Assembly (NCBI RefSeq): GCF_011043625.1 | Contig: NZ_JAAKGT010000005.1 | Coordinates: forward strand, 186,001 to 250,000 | Direction: 5' to 3' | Source of the DNA: Caulobacter sp. 602-2 | GTDB taxonomy: Bacteria; Pseudomonadota; Alphaproteobacteria; Caulobacterales; Caulobacteraceae | Length of the DNA: 64,000 bases | Part shown: one piece after another, positions 1 to 11,084 of the stretch | Position numbering within the stretch: the first letter of the stretch is position 1 | Layout: each line of letters opens with the position of its first letter | The notes under the pieces: generated by a model | Seen by the model: the letters and a program-made list of their open reading frames with translations, nothing else | Told to the model about the DNA's origin: nothing | The model's database searches: none | Program-made: the position numbers and the translations under genes

Positions 1-1271
1 CCGTTGTGCAGGGTCGACAGGCCCGACGCGCCCAGCCACGGCGCGTGCGGCGGCAGGCCGGTGTCGGAGAGCCTGGTCGAGACCTTGTAGCGCCAGGTTC
101 CGCCCATCGGGACGAACGAGCCGTCGGCCAGCTTCAGGCCCTTGTCCTTGGCGGGCCCCCAGGCGCCGCCGCCGCCGCCCGTGTCGACGGCGCGGATGGC
201 GACGACGTTGCGGCCGGCCTTCAGGGTTCCGGCCGGCAGGGCGTAGGCGCGCTTGAAGTCCCACCCTTCCTGCGAGCCGACCTGGCGGCCGTTGACGAAG
301 GTGGTGTCCATGTCGTCGATGGGCCCGAGCACCAGGGTCGAGCCCCCCTTGGCTTGGGCAGCGGCCTGGGCCTTGGTCAGGGTGATCTCGGCGCGCAGCC
401 AGATCGTGCCGTCGAAGGTTTCCAGGCCCGGATTGGTCTCCCAGAATTGCTCGGCAGGCATGGTCGCCCAGGCGCGGTCGTCGAAGTCGGGCTTGGCCCA
501 GTCCGCCGCGTGCGGCTCGACCTTGGCGGCCCAGCGGTCGAGCATCGCGCCCCAGCGGGCCATGCCCTTGGCGGGGTCGCTGGCGTAGTCGGCCAGCACC
601 GACAGGCCCTCGTCATAGCCGCCCAGCGCCTTGAGGCCCGGACCGCTGATCCAGTCCTGGATGATCGAGCCGCCCCAGGTGGCGTCGATCAAGCCGATCG
701 GAGCATGGGTGCTCTTGCGGATGTCGCGGCCCATGAAATAGCAGGCGGCCGAGAAGTTGTTGGCGCTGTCGTAGCTGGAGGTCTTCCAGACAGCCTGGGC
801 AGGCAGCGTATCGGTGGGGTTGGGCAGGCTGGTGCGGCCGGTCTGCAGCAGGCGCACGTGCGGGTCAGTGGCCGCCGCGGCCTCGACCTCGCCGTTGAGG
901 GCGCGGCGCAGCGGGTACTCCATATTCGACTGGCCCGAGCACAGCCAGACGTCGCCCATCAGGAGGTCGGAGATCGTCTGGACCTCGGCGCCCGCCTTGA
1001 CCGTCAAGGTCAGGGGCTGGCCGGTCGCCGGACGGGCCGGCAGTTGCGCGCTCCAGCGGCCGCTCGCATCAGCCGTGGCGGCCACGGACTGGCCGGAGAG
1101 ATCGATGGAGACGGCGGCGTTCGGCGCGGCGACGCCCCAGACCGCGATCGGGTGGTCCCGCTGGAGCACGGCGTGGTCGGTGAACACCGAGGCCAGCAGC
1201 GGGGCCGCAGCGGCGGGCGATACGATAGCCAGGGCGGCGGCCCCGGCGAGCAGGTGACGGGTCAGACGCAC
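1..1271 (-). CDS. SGNH-type acetylesterase, sialate O-acetylesterase-like (partial)
   Basis: This is a secreted carbohydrate esterase expected to remove O-acetyl groups from sugars in the periplasm. A GTG start at 1271 follows GGAGA and gives a signal peptide ending in an Ala-rich stretch about 22 residues long. The SGNH block I motif GQSNMEYP follows at roughly residue 115. Further on, the segment containing WLRAEITL and FVNGRQVG looks like the beta-galactosidase-type jelly-roll insert found in sialate O-acetylesterases and in xyloglucan acetylesterases of family CE20. The C-terminus, with the remaining catalytic residues, lies beyond the window edge. The neighbouring hydrolases make hemicellulose deacetylation more likely than sialic acid deacetylation, but that is inference from context. 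Confidence 0.85.
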   Translation of the reverse strand, partial: MRLTRHLLAGAAALAIVSPAAAAPLLASVFTDHAVLQRDHPIAVWGVAAPNAAVSIDLSGQSVAATADASGRWSAQLPARPATGQPLTLTVKAGAEVQTISDLLMGDVWLCSGQSNMEYPLRRALNGEVEAAAATDPHVRLLQTGRTSLPNPTDTLPAQAVWKTSSYDSANNFSAACYFMGRDIRKSTHAPIGLIDATWGGSIIQDWISGPGLKALGGYDEGLSVLADYASDPAKGMARWGAMLDRWAAKVEPHAADWAKPDFDDRAWATMPAEQFWETNPGLETFDGTIWLRAEITLTKAQAAAQAKGGSTLVLGPIDDMDTTFVNGRQVGSQEGWDFKRAYALPAGTLKAGRNVVAIRAVDTGGGGGAWGPAKDKGLKLADGSFVPMGGTWRYKVSTRLSDTGLPPHAPWLGASGLSTLHN

Positions 1272-1301
1272 GCGAGGTCTCCGCTTGATCACAACTAAAA
1301 T

Positions 1302-1447
1302 CGTCATCCCGGGCGAAGGCGCCTGGCGCCGCAGACCCGGGACCCAGGCGACTGGGCTCGGCGGATGGATCCCCCGCCCGGCGGCGGCCGACGCAGTGCG
1401 CCGGCCCCTAGGTCCCGGATAAGCCCTTCGGGCTTTCCGGGATGACG
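1302..1447. repeat. Intergenic palindromic repeat, CGTCATCCCGG type
   Basis: The element begins with CGTCATCCCGG (1302-1312) and ends with its reverse complement CCGGGATGACG (1437-1447). It lies between two minus-strand genes. Related termini recur at 56578-56717, and a similar core lies inside 63273-63484, so this is a dispersed repeat. It has no coding content. Confidence 0.7.
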
Positions 1448-1469
1448 CCCTCTATTTCCGCAAAGTCGA

Positions 1470-3926
<2,457 letters not shown>

Positions 3927-3973
3927 GCTCCCCCGCTCTTCCTTGCTTTGGGCGGTCTGCGAGCCGCCTGGAT

Positions 3974-3985
3974 GTTACCGGTATC
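3974..3985. promoter_or_regulatory. Candidate LacI-type operator GTTACCGGTATC
   Basis: This near-palindrome with a central CG (core TACCGGTA) lies 48-59 nt upstream of the GH3 start, in the divergent GH3/GH97 promoter region. The same 12 bases occur inverted at 42905-42916, upstream of a TonB-dependent receptor. A degenerate relative, GTTACCGCTACC, lies upstream of the GH35 gene at 39610-39621. Central-CG palindromes are typical of LacI-family sugar repressors. No regulator of that kind is in the window. Confidence 0.55.
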
Positions 3986-4063
3986 GAAAGCTCGACGCCG
4001 ATGCATACACGGTCTAATTAATACGACAAACACTGAGACAACGAATTTTAGGGAGACGTTGCA

Positions 4064-6031
4064 ATGGGGGTGGTTCGGAACGCGCTGCTGGCGGGCGCTG
4101 CATTGACAGCGCTGTATGGCGCAAACGTCTCGGCCGAAACCCGCACCCTTTCCTCCCCCGACGGCGCCGTCTCGATCCAAGTCTCCGACGAGTCGGGACA
4201 GGCGCGCTACGCCGTCGCCTACAAGGGCAAGACCCTGATCGCGCCCTCGGGCCTGGGCCTGGAGCTCTCGAAGGGCGGCCGCTTTTCCTATGGCGCCAAG
4301 ATCGTCGGCGCGGAGAGCGGCAGCGGCGAGGACGCCTACGACCTGCCCGCCGCCAAGGTCAGCCGCGTCGTCCAGAAGCACAACGAACTGGCCGTCGACT
4401 TCCAGGAGGAAGGCGGCCGCCGCTTGCGGGTGATCTTCCGCGCCTACGACCAGGGCGCGGCCTTCCGCTATGTGCTGCCCCAGCAGGAGGCGACCGCGGC
4501 GACCAACGTCAACGACGAGGTGACCGGCTTTTCCTTCCCCAAGGACTACGGCTGCTTCGGCCTGAACCTCGGCAAGTTCGGCACCAGCCACGAGGGCGAG
4601 TTCGACCCGGTCCAGGCCTCGCGGTTCCGCGAGCACAACCTGTTCGACGCGCCGCTGGTCTGCCAGGGCGACAACGCCGCCTTCGCCATCGCCGAGGCCG
4701 ACCTGAAGGACTGGGCGGGGATGTACCTGACAGGCCGGGGCGATGGTCGGCTGGGCGTGTCGGTCAAGCTGTCGCCGCGGCTCGACGGTTCTGGCACGGC
4801 GGTGAAGACCCGCCTGGGCGCCGACGTCGTCTCGCCCTGGCGGGTGATCATGATCGCCCCCAAGGCCGGCCAACTGGTCGAGAACACCCTGCTGACGACG
4901 CTGAGCGCGTCCTCCGTCGTCGCCGACACCAGCTGGATCAAGCCGGGCAAGGCCGCCTGGGACTGGTGGAACGGCCCGACGCTGAAGGCCGTGCCGAACG
5001 CCGGCATGAACCCGCAGACCATCAAGGCCTATATCGACTTCGCCGCCACCAACGGCCTGGAATACATGCTGATCGACGAAGGCTGGAACGTCGGGGCCGG
5101 CGGCGCCTCGGTGGTGCGGCCGGGCGTCGACGTCACCCGCCCCAAGCCCGAACTCGACCTGCCGGGCCTGATCGCCTACGGCGCCGACAGGAAGGTCGGT
5201 GTCTGGCTGTGGCTGAACTGGAAGGCCCTGGACGCCCAGATGGACGAGGCCCTGGCCCTCTACGAGCAGTGGGGGATCAAGGGGATCAAGGTCGACTTCA
5301 TGGACCGCGACGACCAACAGATGGTCGACTTCTACCACCGCCTGCTGAAGAAGGCCGCCCAGCACCACCTGATGGTCGACCTGCACGGCGCCTATCACCC
5401 GACGGGCCTGATCCGCACCTATCCGCACTACCTGACCCAGGAAGGCGTGCTGGGGGCCGAGTACAACAAGTGGAGCGCGCGGATCACCGCGAGCCACAAT
5501 GTCATGCTGGCCTATACGCGCCTCTTGCTAGGGCCGATGGACTACACCCCCGGCGGCTTCCGCAATGTCGAGCCCGCCGCGTTCGAGCCCCGCGACCGCC
5601 TGCCCTTCGTGCAGACCACGCGTGGCCAGGCGCTGGCGATGTTCGTGGTCTACGACAGCCCCTTCACCATCGTCGCCGACAGCCCCGACACCTATGCCGA
5701 AAGCCCCGCGGGTCTCGATTTCGCCGCCGCCGTGCCGACGGCGTGGGACGAGGTGCGCTACGTGACCGGCGAGATCGGCCAGTCGATCGTCGTCGCCCGC
5801 CGCAAGGGCGACGAATGGTGGATCGGCGCGCTGAACAACGAGACCGCGCGGACGGTGAAGGTCCCGCTCGGCTTCCTGGGCAAGGGATCCTGGAAGGCCG
5901 ACGTCCGCCAGGACGGCGCGACCCCCACCAGTATCGAGGGTTCGGCTCCCTCCGTCTCCGCCGCCTCGACCCTGACCCTGAAACTCGCCGCCAGCGGCGG
6001 CGCGGCCGTGCGCCTGACGCCGGTCCAGTAA
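4064..6031 (+). CDS. GH97 alpha-glycosidase, probably retaining (alpha-galactosidase-like)
   Basis: A secreted family 97 alpha-glycoside hydrolase. A signal peptide of about 24 residues precedes the family N-terminal beta domain (LSSPDGAVSIQV). The catalytic barrel holds YMLIDEGWN and IKVDFMDRDDQ. Asp411 in KVDFM aligns in position with the nucleophile of retaining GH97 enzymes such as the Bacteroides alpha-galactosidase, whereas SusB-type inverting alpha-glucosidases have no Asp there. Glu460 (TQEGVLG) is the likely acid/base. The ATG follows AGGGAGA. It is transcribed divergently from the GH3 gene, and GH29 begins 14 nt downstream, so the pair forms one operon. Galactose as the leaving sugar is an inference. 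Confidence 0.9.
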   Translation: MGVVRNALLAGAALTALYGANVSAETRTLSSPDGAVSIQVSDESGQARYAVAYKGKTLIAPSGLGLELSKGGRFSYGAKIVGAESGSGEDAYDLPAAKVSRVVQKHNELAVDFQEEGGRRLRVIFRAYDQGAAFRYVLPQQEATAATNVNDEVTGFSFPKDYGCFGLNLGKFGTSHEGEFDPVQASRFREHNLFDAPLVCQGDNAAFAIAEADLKDWAGMYLTGRGDGRLGVSVKLSPRLDGSGTAVKTRLGADVVSPWRVIMIAPKAGQLVENTLLTTLSASSVVADTSWIKPGKAAWDWWNGPTLKAVPNAGMNPQTIKAYIDFAATNGLEYMLIDEGWNVGAGGASVVRPGVDVTRPKPELDLPGLIAYGADRKVGVWLWLNWKALDAQMDEALALYEQWGIKGIKVDFMDRDDQQMVDFYHRLLKKAAQHHLMVDLHGAYHPTGLIRTYPHYLTQEGVLGAEYNKWSARITASHNVMLAYTRLLLGPMDYTPGGFRNVEPAAFEPRDRLPFVQTTRGQALAMFVVYDSPFTIVADSPDTYAESPAGLDFAAAVPTAWDEVRYVTGEIGQSIVVARRKGDEWWIGALNNETARTVKVPLGFLGKGSWKADVRQDGATPTSIEGSAPSVSAASTLTLKLAASGGAAVRLTPVQ

Positions 6032-6045
6032 AAGTGAGCCAGTCC

Positions 6046-7659
6046 ATGCCCTTCACCCGCCGCGCCCTGCTGGGCGCGACCGCCGGCCTCGCCGCCTCGC
6101 CCGCCCTCGCCGCGTCACGCGGTCCCTTCAAGGCTTCGTGGGAGTCGCTGGCGGCCGGCTACAAGACGCCGGACTGGTTCCGCGACGCCAAGCTCGGCAT
6201 CTGGTCGCACTGGGGCCCGCAATGCGTGCCCGAGTTCGGCGACTGGTACGGCCGCCAGATGTACCAGCAGGGCAACCCGTTCTACGAACACCACGTCAAG
6301 ACCTACGGCCACCCGACGCAGTTCGGCTTCATGGAGTTCATCCCGCGCTGGAAGGCCGACGCCTGGGATCCCGAAGCCCTGATGAAGACCTACGTCGCCG
6401 CCGGCGCGAAGTTCTTCATGTCGATGGCCAACCACCACGACAATCTCGACCTGTTCGACAGCCGCCACCACGCCTGGAACTCGACCCGCGTCGGCCCCAA
6501 GCGCGACATCGTCGGGACCTGGGAGAAGGTCGCCCGCCGCCACGGCATGAAGTTCGCCGTCTCCAACCACGCCGCCCACGCCTGGCACTGGTGGCAGACC
6601 GCCTACGGCTACGACGCCGAGGGCCCGCTGAAGGGCCAGCGGTACGACGCGTTCCGCCTGAAGAAGGCCGACGGCAAGGGCAAGTGGTGGGAGGGCCTGG
6701 ACCCGCAGGAGCTCTACACCGGCCCCAACATGGTGATCCCCGACGGGATCAATTCCATCGCCGAAGCCAACGCCTGGCACGACAAGCACGACGGCGAGTG
6801 GATCGAGACCCCGCCGGCCAACAATCCCGCCTTCGTGCATCAGTGGCTGCTGCGCCAGAACGACCTGGTCGATCGCTACAAGCCCGACATGGTCTATTTC
6901 GACAACTACGCCCTGCCCCTGGGCTGGGCCGGGCTGGAGGCGACCGCGCATTTCTACAACCAGGCCGTCCGCCGCACCGGCAGGACCGACGTGGTGGTCA
7001 CCGGCAAGAAGCTGACCGCCTTCCAGCGCAAGGCCATCGTCGAGGATGTCGAGCGCGGCTTCTCCGACCGGCTGCGCGACGAGCCCTGGCAGACCGACAC
7101 CTGCATCGGCAACTGGCACTACGACCGCGGGCTCTATGAGCGCGACGGCTACAAGACCGCCAAGGACGTGATCCAGCGCCTGACCGACGTGGTCAGCAAG
7201 AACGGCACGCTGATGCTGTCGATCCCCCAGCGCGGCGACGGCTCGATCGACGACAAGGAGGCCAAGGTGTTGGCCGACATGGCCGGCTGGATCGCCGTCA
7301 ACGGCGAGGCCATCTACTCGACCCGCCCGTGGAAGATCTACGGCGAGGGCCCCACGCGCCTGGTCGAAGGCATGCAGAACGAGGGCGACGCCAAGCCGTT
7401 CGAAGCCCGCGACATCCGCTTCACCACCAAGGCCGGCGCCATCTATGCGCTGCCGCTGGTCGAGCCGGGCCGCGAGATGGTCATCGAAAGCCTGGCGACC
7501 GGCGCCCCGCATGCCGGCGGCGAGGTGCGCAAGGTCTCGCTGCTGGGCGGCGATCCCCTGCCCTTCACCCGCGACGGCAAGGGCCTGAAGATCGCCCTGC
7601 CCGAGCGCCGTCCAAGCTTCGCCTCGGTGGTGAAGATCGAAGGCCCGGGGCTGGCCTAA
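6046..7659 (+). CDS. GH29 alpha-L-fucosidase
   Basis: A family 29 retaining alpha-L-fucosidase that would release terminal fucose, for example from fucosylated xyloglucan side chains. The N-terminus TRRALLGA followed by an Ala-rich stretch looks like a Tat signal. Family motifs are FRDAKLGIWSHWGPQ, the active-site His pair in ANHHDN, and the nucleophile Asp286 in KPDMVYFDNY. The C-terminal region (NGTLMLSIPQ and onward) matches the end of the GH29 barrel. An in-frame GTG at 6034 would add four residues, and neither start has a strong ribosome site. It sits 14 nt after the GH97 gene in the same operon. At 537 residues it has the family's normal length. Confidence 0.92.
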   Translation: MPFTRRALLGATAGLAASPALAASRGPFKASWESLAAGYKTPDWFRDAKLGIWSHWGPQCVPEFGDWYGRQMYQQGNPFYEHHVKTYGHPTQFGFMEFIPRWKADAWDPEALMKTYVAAGAKFFMSMANHHDNLDLFDSRHHAWNSTRVGPKRDIVGTWEKVARRHGMKFAVSNHAAHAWHWWQTAYGYDAEGPLKGQRYDAFRLKKADGKGKWWEGLDPQELYTGPNMVIPDGINSIAEANAWHDKHDGEWIETPPANNPAFVHQWLLRQNDLVDRYKPDMVYFDNYALPLGWAGLEATAHFYNQAVRRTGRTDVVVTGKKLTAFQRKAIVEDVERGFSDRLRDEPWQTDTCIGNWHYDRGLYERDGYKTAKDVIQRLTDVVSKNGTLMLSIPQRGDGSIDDKEAKVLADMAGWIAVNGEAIYSTRPWKIYGEGPTRLVEGMQNEGDAKPFEARDIRFTTKAGAIYALPLVEPGREMVIESLATGAPHAGGEVRKVSLLGGDPLPFTRDGKGLKIALPERRPSFASVVKIEGPGLA

Positions 7660-7673
7660 GCCTTTCAAACGAC

Positions 7674-7706
7674 CGTATGCTCCCTCGAAACCCGAGGGAG
7701 CATACG
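7674..7706 (+). promoter_or_regulatory. Perfect 14-bp hairpin over the SDR ribosome binding site
   Basis: Arms 7674-7687 (CGTATGCTCCCTCG) and 7693-7706 are exact reverse complements with a 5-nt loop. The right arm contains the GGGAG ribosome site (7696-7700) of the SDR gene, whose ATG is at 7709. No T-run follows, so it is not a canonical terminator. It could control translation, act as a DNA operator, or stabilise an upstream 3' end. Confidence 0.75.
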
Positions 7707-7708
7707 CG

Positions 7709-8464
7709 ATGACCGACCTTTCCGGCCGCACCGTCCTGATCACCGGCGCCTCGTCGGGCATCGGCGCCAACCTGGCCCTGGCCGCCGCCAAGGCCGGCGC
7801 GCGGGTGGCGGTGGCGGCGCGGCGGGCCGACCGGCTGGCGGCCCTGGTCGGCGAGATCGAGGCGGCCGGCGGCGCGGCCCTGGCGGTCTCGATGGACGTC
7901 GAGGACGAAGCCTCGGTGATCGCCGCCTACGACGCGCTGGAAACCGCCTGGGGCCCGGCCAACTCGGTGATCGCCAACGCCGGGATCAACGTCCGGGCCT
8001 CGGCGCTGGATATCGCCATCGAGGACTTCGACAAGATCCTGGGGGTCAACACCCGGGGCGTGTTCCTGACCGCCCGCGAAGGCGCGCGGCGGATGATCAA
8101 GGCCGGCGTCGAGGCGCGCGGCCGGGTGGTGCTGGTCGCCTCGATCGGGGCCCACAAGGTGCTGCCGGGCATCACCGCCTACTGCGCGTCCAAGGCCGCC
8201 ACGGCCCACATGGGCAAGAGCCTGGCCCGCGAGTGGGCCAGCAAGGGCATCAACGTCAACGTGCTGTGCCCCGGCTACATCCGCACCGAGCTCAACGACG
8301 CCTGGTTCGACAGCGAAGGCGGGCAGAAGCTCGTCGCCGGCTTCCCGCGCCGGCGACTGATGGACACCGGCGACCTGGAAGCCACCGCGCTGTACCTGGC
8401 CTCGGACGCTTCGCGGGCGGTGACGGGGTCGGTGTTCACGGTGGACGACGGGCAGTCGCTGTAG
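7709..8464 (+). CDS. SDR family NAD(P)-dependent oxidoreductase
   Basis: A classical short-chain dehydrogenase/reductase of 251 residues. The cofactor motif TGASSGIG is near residues 12-19, NAGI at about 90-93, and the catalytic Tyr158-x3-Lys162 lies in AYCASK with a Ser in VASIG upstream. The arginines in VAARRADR after the second strand favour NADP(H). The substrate is unknown. Its place after GH97-GH29 suggests sugar oxidation, for instance of fucose or galactose, but sequence alone does not show it. The intergenic hairpin at 7674-7706 covers its ribosome site, so it may be expressed separately from the hydrolases. Confidence 0.85.
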   Translation: MTDLSGRTVLITGASSGIGANLALAAAKAGARVAVAARRADRLAALVGEIEAAGGAALAVSMDVEDEASVIAAYDALETAWGPANSVIANAGINVRASALDIAIEDFDKILGVNTRGVFLTAREGARRMIKAGVEARGRVVLVASIGAHKVLPGITAYCASKAATAHMGKSLAREWASKGINVNVLCPGYIRTELNDAWFDSEGGQKLVAGFPRRRLMDTGDLEATALYLASDASRAVTGSVFTVDDGQSL

Positions 8465-8479
8465 CGCGCCTGCGGCGAG

Positions 8480-8590
8480 CTCCCCCTCCGGCCCTTCGGC
8501 CCACCTCCCCCAGAGGGGGAGGATCTTGGAAGCACAGATGCTCCCCCTCTGGGGGAGCTGTCGCGAAGCGACTGAGGGGGTCTTCTCCCG
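8480..8590. repeat. Intergenic CTCCCCC/GGGGGAG palindromic repeat
   Basis: Nested inverted repeats lie between two convergent genes: CTCCCCCAGAGGGGGAG and a second CTCCCCCTCTGGGGGAG linked by a short spacer. It belongs to the same family as the elements at 18128, 32205, 58065 and 59139. It is non-coding and can fold in either transcript. Confidence 0.75.
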
Positions 8591-8593
8591 AAC

Positions 8594-8627
8594 GAAAAAC
8601 GCCCCCCGAGCCAGGCTCGGAGGGCGC
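8594..8627 (-). terminator. Rho-independent terminator of the TonB-dependent receptor
   Basis: Read on the minus strand, a GC-rich stem (GCCCTCCGAGC pairing with GCTCGGGGGGC) is followed by TTTTT. It begins 23 nt after the stop codon at 8650. Confidence 0.8.
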
Positions 8628-8649
8628 TCTTTCAGGTCAGGCGGTCAGA

Positions 8650-10929
8650 TCAGCGCAGCTTGGCGCTGACCGAGACGCCGACGATGCGGGGCTCGTTGAA
8701 GACCGAGGCCATGTAGTTCTCGATCACGCCCTTGAGGTTCTTCTCGTTGGTGATGTTGCGGCCGAACAGGGCCACTTCGTAGGCGCCGCCCGGAGCGGTG
8801 TAGCCGAGCTTCAACCCGCCCTCGAAGTTGCCCTCGGAGTAGAACTCGCGGGTCTTGTAGAGGACGTAGTTGGTGTAGCCCTGCACGTTCCAGTCGGTGG
8901 CCGCGAACAGCGCGCCGCCGTTGGCCAGCGGGTGCTCGTAGCGGGCGGTGAAGTCGACGTTGTACTCCGGCGCGTTCGGCAGAGGCTGGCCGTCGATCTG
9001 GGCGAAGACGTTCGAACCGACCTGGATGGTCGGGTTCTGCACGGTGCAGACCACCACGCCGTTGAGGGCGCAGACCTGGGCGTAGACGCGCTTGTCCTTG
9101 ATCTCGCTGTGCAGCAGCGAGAGGCCGGCGGTCAGGGTCAGGTTGGCGATCGGGCGCCACTGGGCCTCGGCTTCCATGCCGTAGGCCTCGGCCTTGTCGG
9201 CGTTGAACAGGACGCCGTTGCCGTTGCTGTCGTTGCCGTTCAGCTGAATGTCCTCGACCTTGTAGGTGAAGGCCGAAGCGTTCAGGCGCAGGGTGTTGTT
9301 CAGCAGCTGGCTCTTGAAGCCGGCTTCCCACGACAGGATCGTCTCGGAGTCCGCGGTGGTGAAGTCGGCGTTGAACACGGCCGAACGGCCCTGGATGGTC
9401 GGACCGCGGAAGCCGCGGGCGACGCGGGCGTAGACGCTGACGTCGCCGGTCACCTTGTAGAGCGCCGACAGGTCCCAGCTGGGCTGGCTGTCGGACAGCT
9501 TCACGTAGCGGCGGCCGGTATAGGTGACCGCGCCCGTGGCCGTGTCGGCCGACTTCAGCAGGCGGGTCTTCTTGGTGTCGTCGGTCTGGCGGGCGCCGGC
9601 CGTGATCGTCAGGTTCGGCGTGACGTCATAGCTGACCTGGCCGAAGACGGCCCACGAGGTGTTGATGTTCTCCAGCGACACCCAGTTGTTGGGGTTGGTG
9701 CGGACGAAGAACGCGCGCTGGTAGAAGTTGGTGATGTCGCGGCTGTCGAAATAGAAGCCGCCGACCTGCCACTTCAGCGCGCCGTCGGTGGTGCTGGCCA
9801 GGCGGATTTCCTGGCTGATCTGGTCGAGATCCTTCACCGCGCCCTGCGATTGGCCAAAGCCGTTGGGCGCGCCGCCGACCGGGAAGTTGGCGGCCGCGCC
9901 GCCGTCGGTGTCGCCGCGGCTGTAGCCGTCGGTGGTCTCATAGGCGCTGATCGAGGTCAGCTTCACGCCGCCCAGGTCGTAGTCGATCTTCAGCGAGGCG
10001 CCGGCCGTGTCGTAGGCCTGCGGGTTGTTGGCCGCCTCGTCGTAGGCGACCTGGTCGCGCTCGGCGAAGTCGGTGCTGTTGGAGCCCTTCTTCAGGCCGT
10101 TACGGTGGAACAGGGTCGAGGTGCCCTCGTACTGGCGCACGTGGGCCGAGGCCAGGACCGACAGCTCTTCGGTCGGGGTCGCCAGGATCTGCAGGCGCAG
10201 GTCGCGCTCGTCGAAGTCGCCCATGGCGTCCTTCTGCGGCGTGACGGTGCCGTCGGCGCTGGTCCCGCGGAAGGTGTTGTCCACCCAGTCGTCGCGGTGC
10301 TGGTAGAGGGCCGAGACGCGGAAGGCCAGCTTGTCGGCCACGATCGGCCCGCCGATGCCGCCGTCGAAGGTGGTGGTGTTGTAGCTGCCGTACGAGGCCT
10401 GGGCCTGGCCCTGCAGGGTCTGGGTCGGCTTGGCGGTGTCGAACTTGATGATGCCGGCGGTGGTGTTGCGGCCGAACAGCGAGCCCTGCGGGCCGCGCAG
10501 CACTTCGACCTGCTGGACGTCGAACACCGGGTTCGACTTCAGCACCACGTGCTCGAGGACGACTTCGTCCTGGATGATCGACACCGGCTGCGAGGCGCCG
10601 AGGTAGAAGTCGATGTTGCCAAGACCGCGGATGTAGAAGCGCGGGAAGATCCGGCCCGTGGTGGTTTCGGCGTAGAGGCCGGGCACGCGGCCGGCCAGGG
10701 CGAGAATGTCGTCGCCGCCCGCCTGCATGGCCCGCAGCTGGTCGCCGGCGACCACGCCGACCGACACCGGCGTGTCCTGCAGGTTCACCGAGCGGCGCTC
10801 GGCGGTGACGATGATCTCTTCGAGGCTGGTGGAGTCGGCCTCTTGGGCGTTGGCGACGGCGGCGCTGGCGAGCGCGCCCAGCGCGCAGGTCAGCATCAAC
10901 GCCGACCGACCGAAGGTGGTCTTGGACAC
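8650..10929 (-). CDS. TonB-dependent outer membrane receptor
   Basis: A TonB-gated beta-barrel receptor that imports a bulky substrate across the outer membrane. The GTG start at 10929 follows AAGGGG. The signal peptide ends AVANA. Next comes a TonB-box region, LEEIIVTAERR, and then the plug domain (DTPVSVGVVAG and LRGPQGSLFGRNTTAGII). The barrel ends in alternating aromatic and hydrophobic residues. The LRGPQGxLxGRNT plug motif is shared by many Caulobacter and sphingomonad receptors, including those for siderophores, aromatics and sugars. Its place beside the GH97-GH29-SDR genes suggests oligosaccharide uptake, but receptor substrate cannot be read from sequence. It is convergent with the SDR gene and has its own terminator. 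Confidence 0.92.
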   Translation of the reverse strand: MSKTTFGRSALMLTCALGALASAAVANAQEADSTSLEEIIVTAERRSVNLQDTPVSVGVVAGDQLRAMQAGGDDILALAGRVPGLYAETTTGRIFPRFYIRGLGNIDFYLGASQPVSIIQDEVVLEHVVLKSNPVFDVQQVEVLRGPQGSLFGRNTTAGIIKFDTAKPTQTLQGQAQASYGSYNTTTFDGGIGGPIVADKLAFRVSALYQHRDDWVDNTFRGTSADGTVTPQKDAMGDFDERDLRLQILATPTEELSVLASAHVRQYEGTSTLFHRNGLKKGSNSTDFAERDQVAYDEAANNPQAYDTAGASLKIDYDLGGVKLTSISAYETTDGYSRGDTDGGAAANFPVGGAPNGFGQSQGAVKDLDQISQEIRLASTTDGALKWQVGGFYFDSRDITNFYQRAFFVRTNPNNWVSLENINTSWAVFGQVSYDVTPNLTITAGARQTDDTKKTRLLKSADTATGAVTYTGRRYVKLSDSQPSWDLSALYKVTGDVSVYARVARGFRGPTIQGRSAVFNADFTTADSETILSWEAGFKSQLLNNTLRLNASAFTYKVEDIQLNGNDSNGNGVLFNADKAEAYGMEAEAQWRPIANLTLTAGLSLLHSEIKDKRVYAQVCALNGVVVCTVQNPTIQVGSNVFAQIDGQPLPNAPEYNVDFTARYEHPLANGGALFAATDWNVQGYTNYVLYKTREFYSEGNFEGGLKLGYTAPGGAYEVALFGRNITNEKNLKGVIENYMASVFNEPRIVGVSVSAKLR

Positions 10930-11084
10930 GAAGTAATCCCCTTTTTACGTATAAGCGGCTGCGGTTGTTGATTATTTCCGCAACACGGCGTTCGGATATC
11001 AGGCGCTTGCAAAGCTGTCATGACACCCGTCGCGGACGAACGGGGATAATGTCCGTCCGCGAACAATAAACCGGCAGAACCTCG

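Noticed and set aside
6..1298. A 430-codon plus-strand open frame at the left edge
   Set aside because: It is antisense to the esterase gene, is Arg/Gly/Val/Ala-rich with no domain motif, and is an artefact of GC-rich codon positions.
4064..6031. Calling the GH97 enzyme a SusB-type inverting alpha-glucosidase
   Set aside because: An Asp is present at position 411 where retaining members have their nucleophile, and no Sus-type genes are nearby.
4966..6045. A long N-terminal extension of the GH29 gene
   Set aside because: This part overlaps GH97 in another frame. The real protein starts with the Tat-like signal at 6046 (or GTG 6034).
7709..8464. Naming the SDR an L-fucose or galactose dehydrogenase
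   Set aside because: Classical SDR motifs do not define the substrate, and gene proximity alone is not enough.
8233..10971. A 912-codon plus-strand open frame
   Set aside because: It covers the antisense of the TonB-dependent receptor and has no recognisable protein signature.
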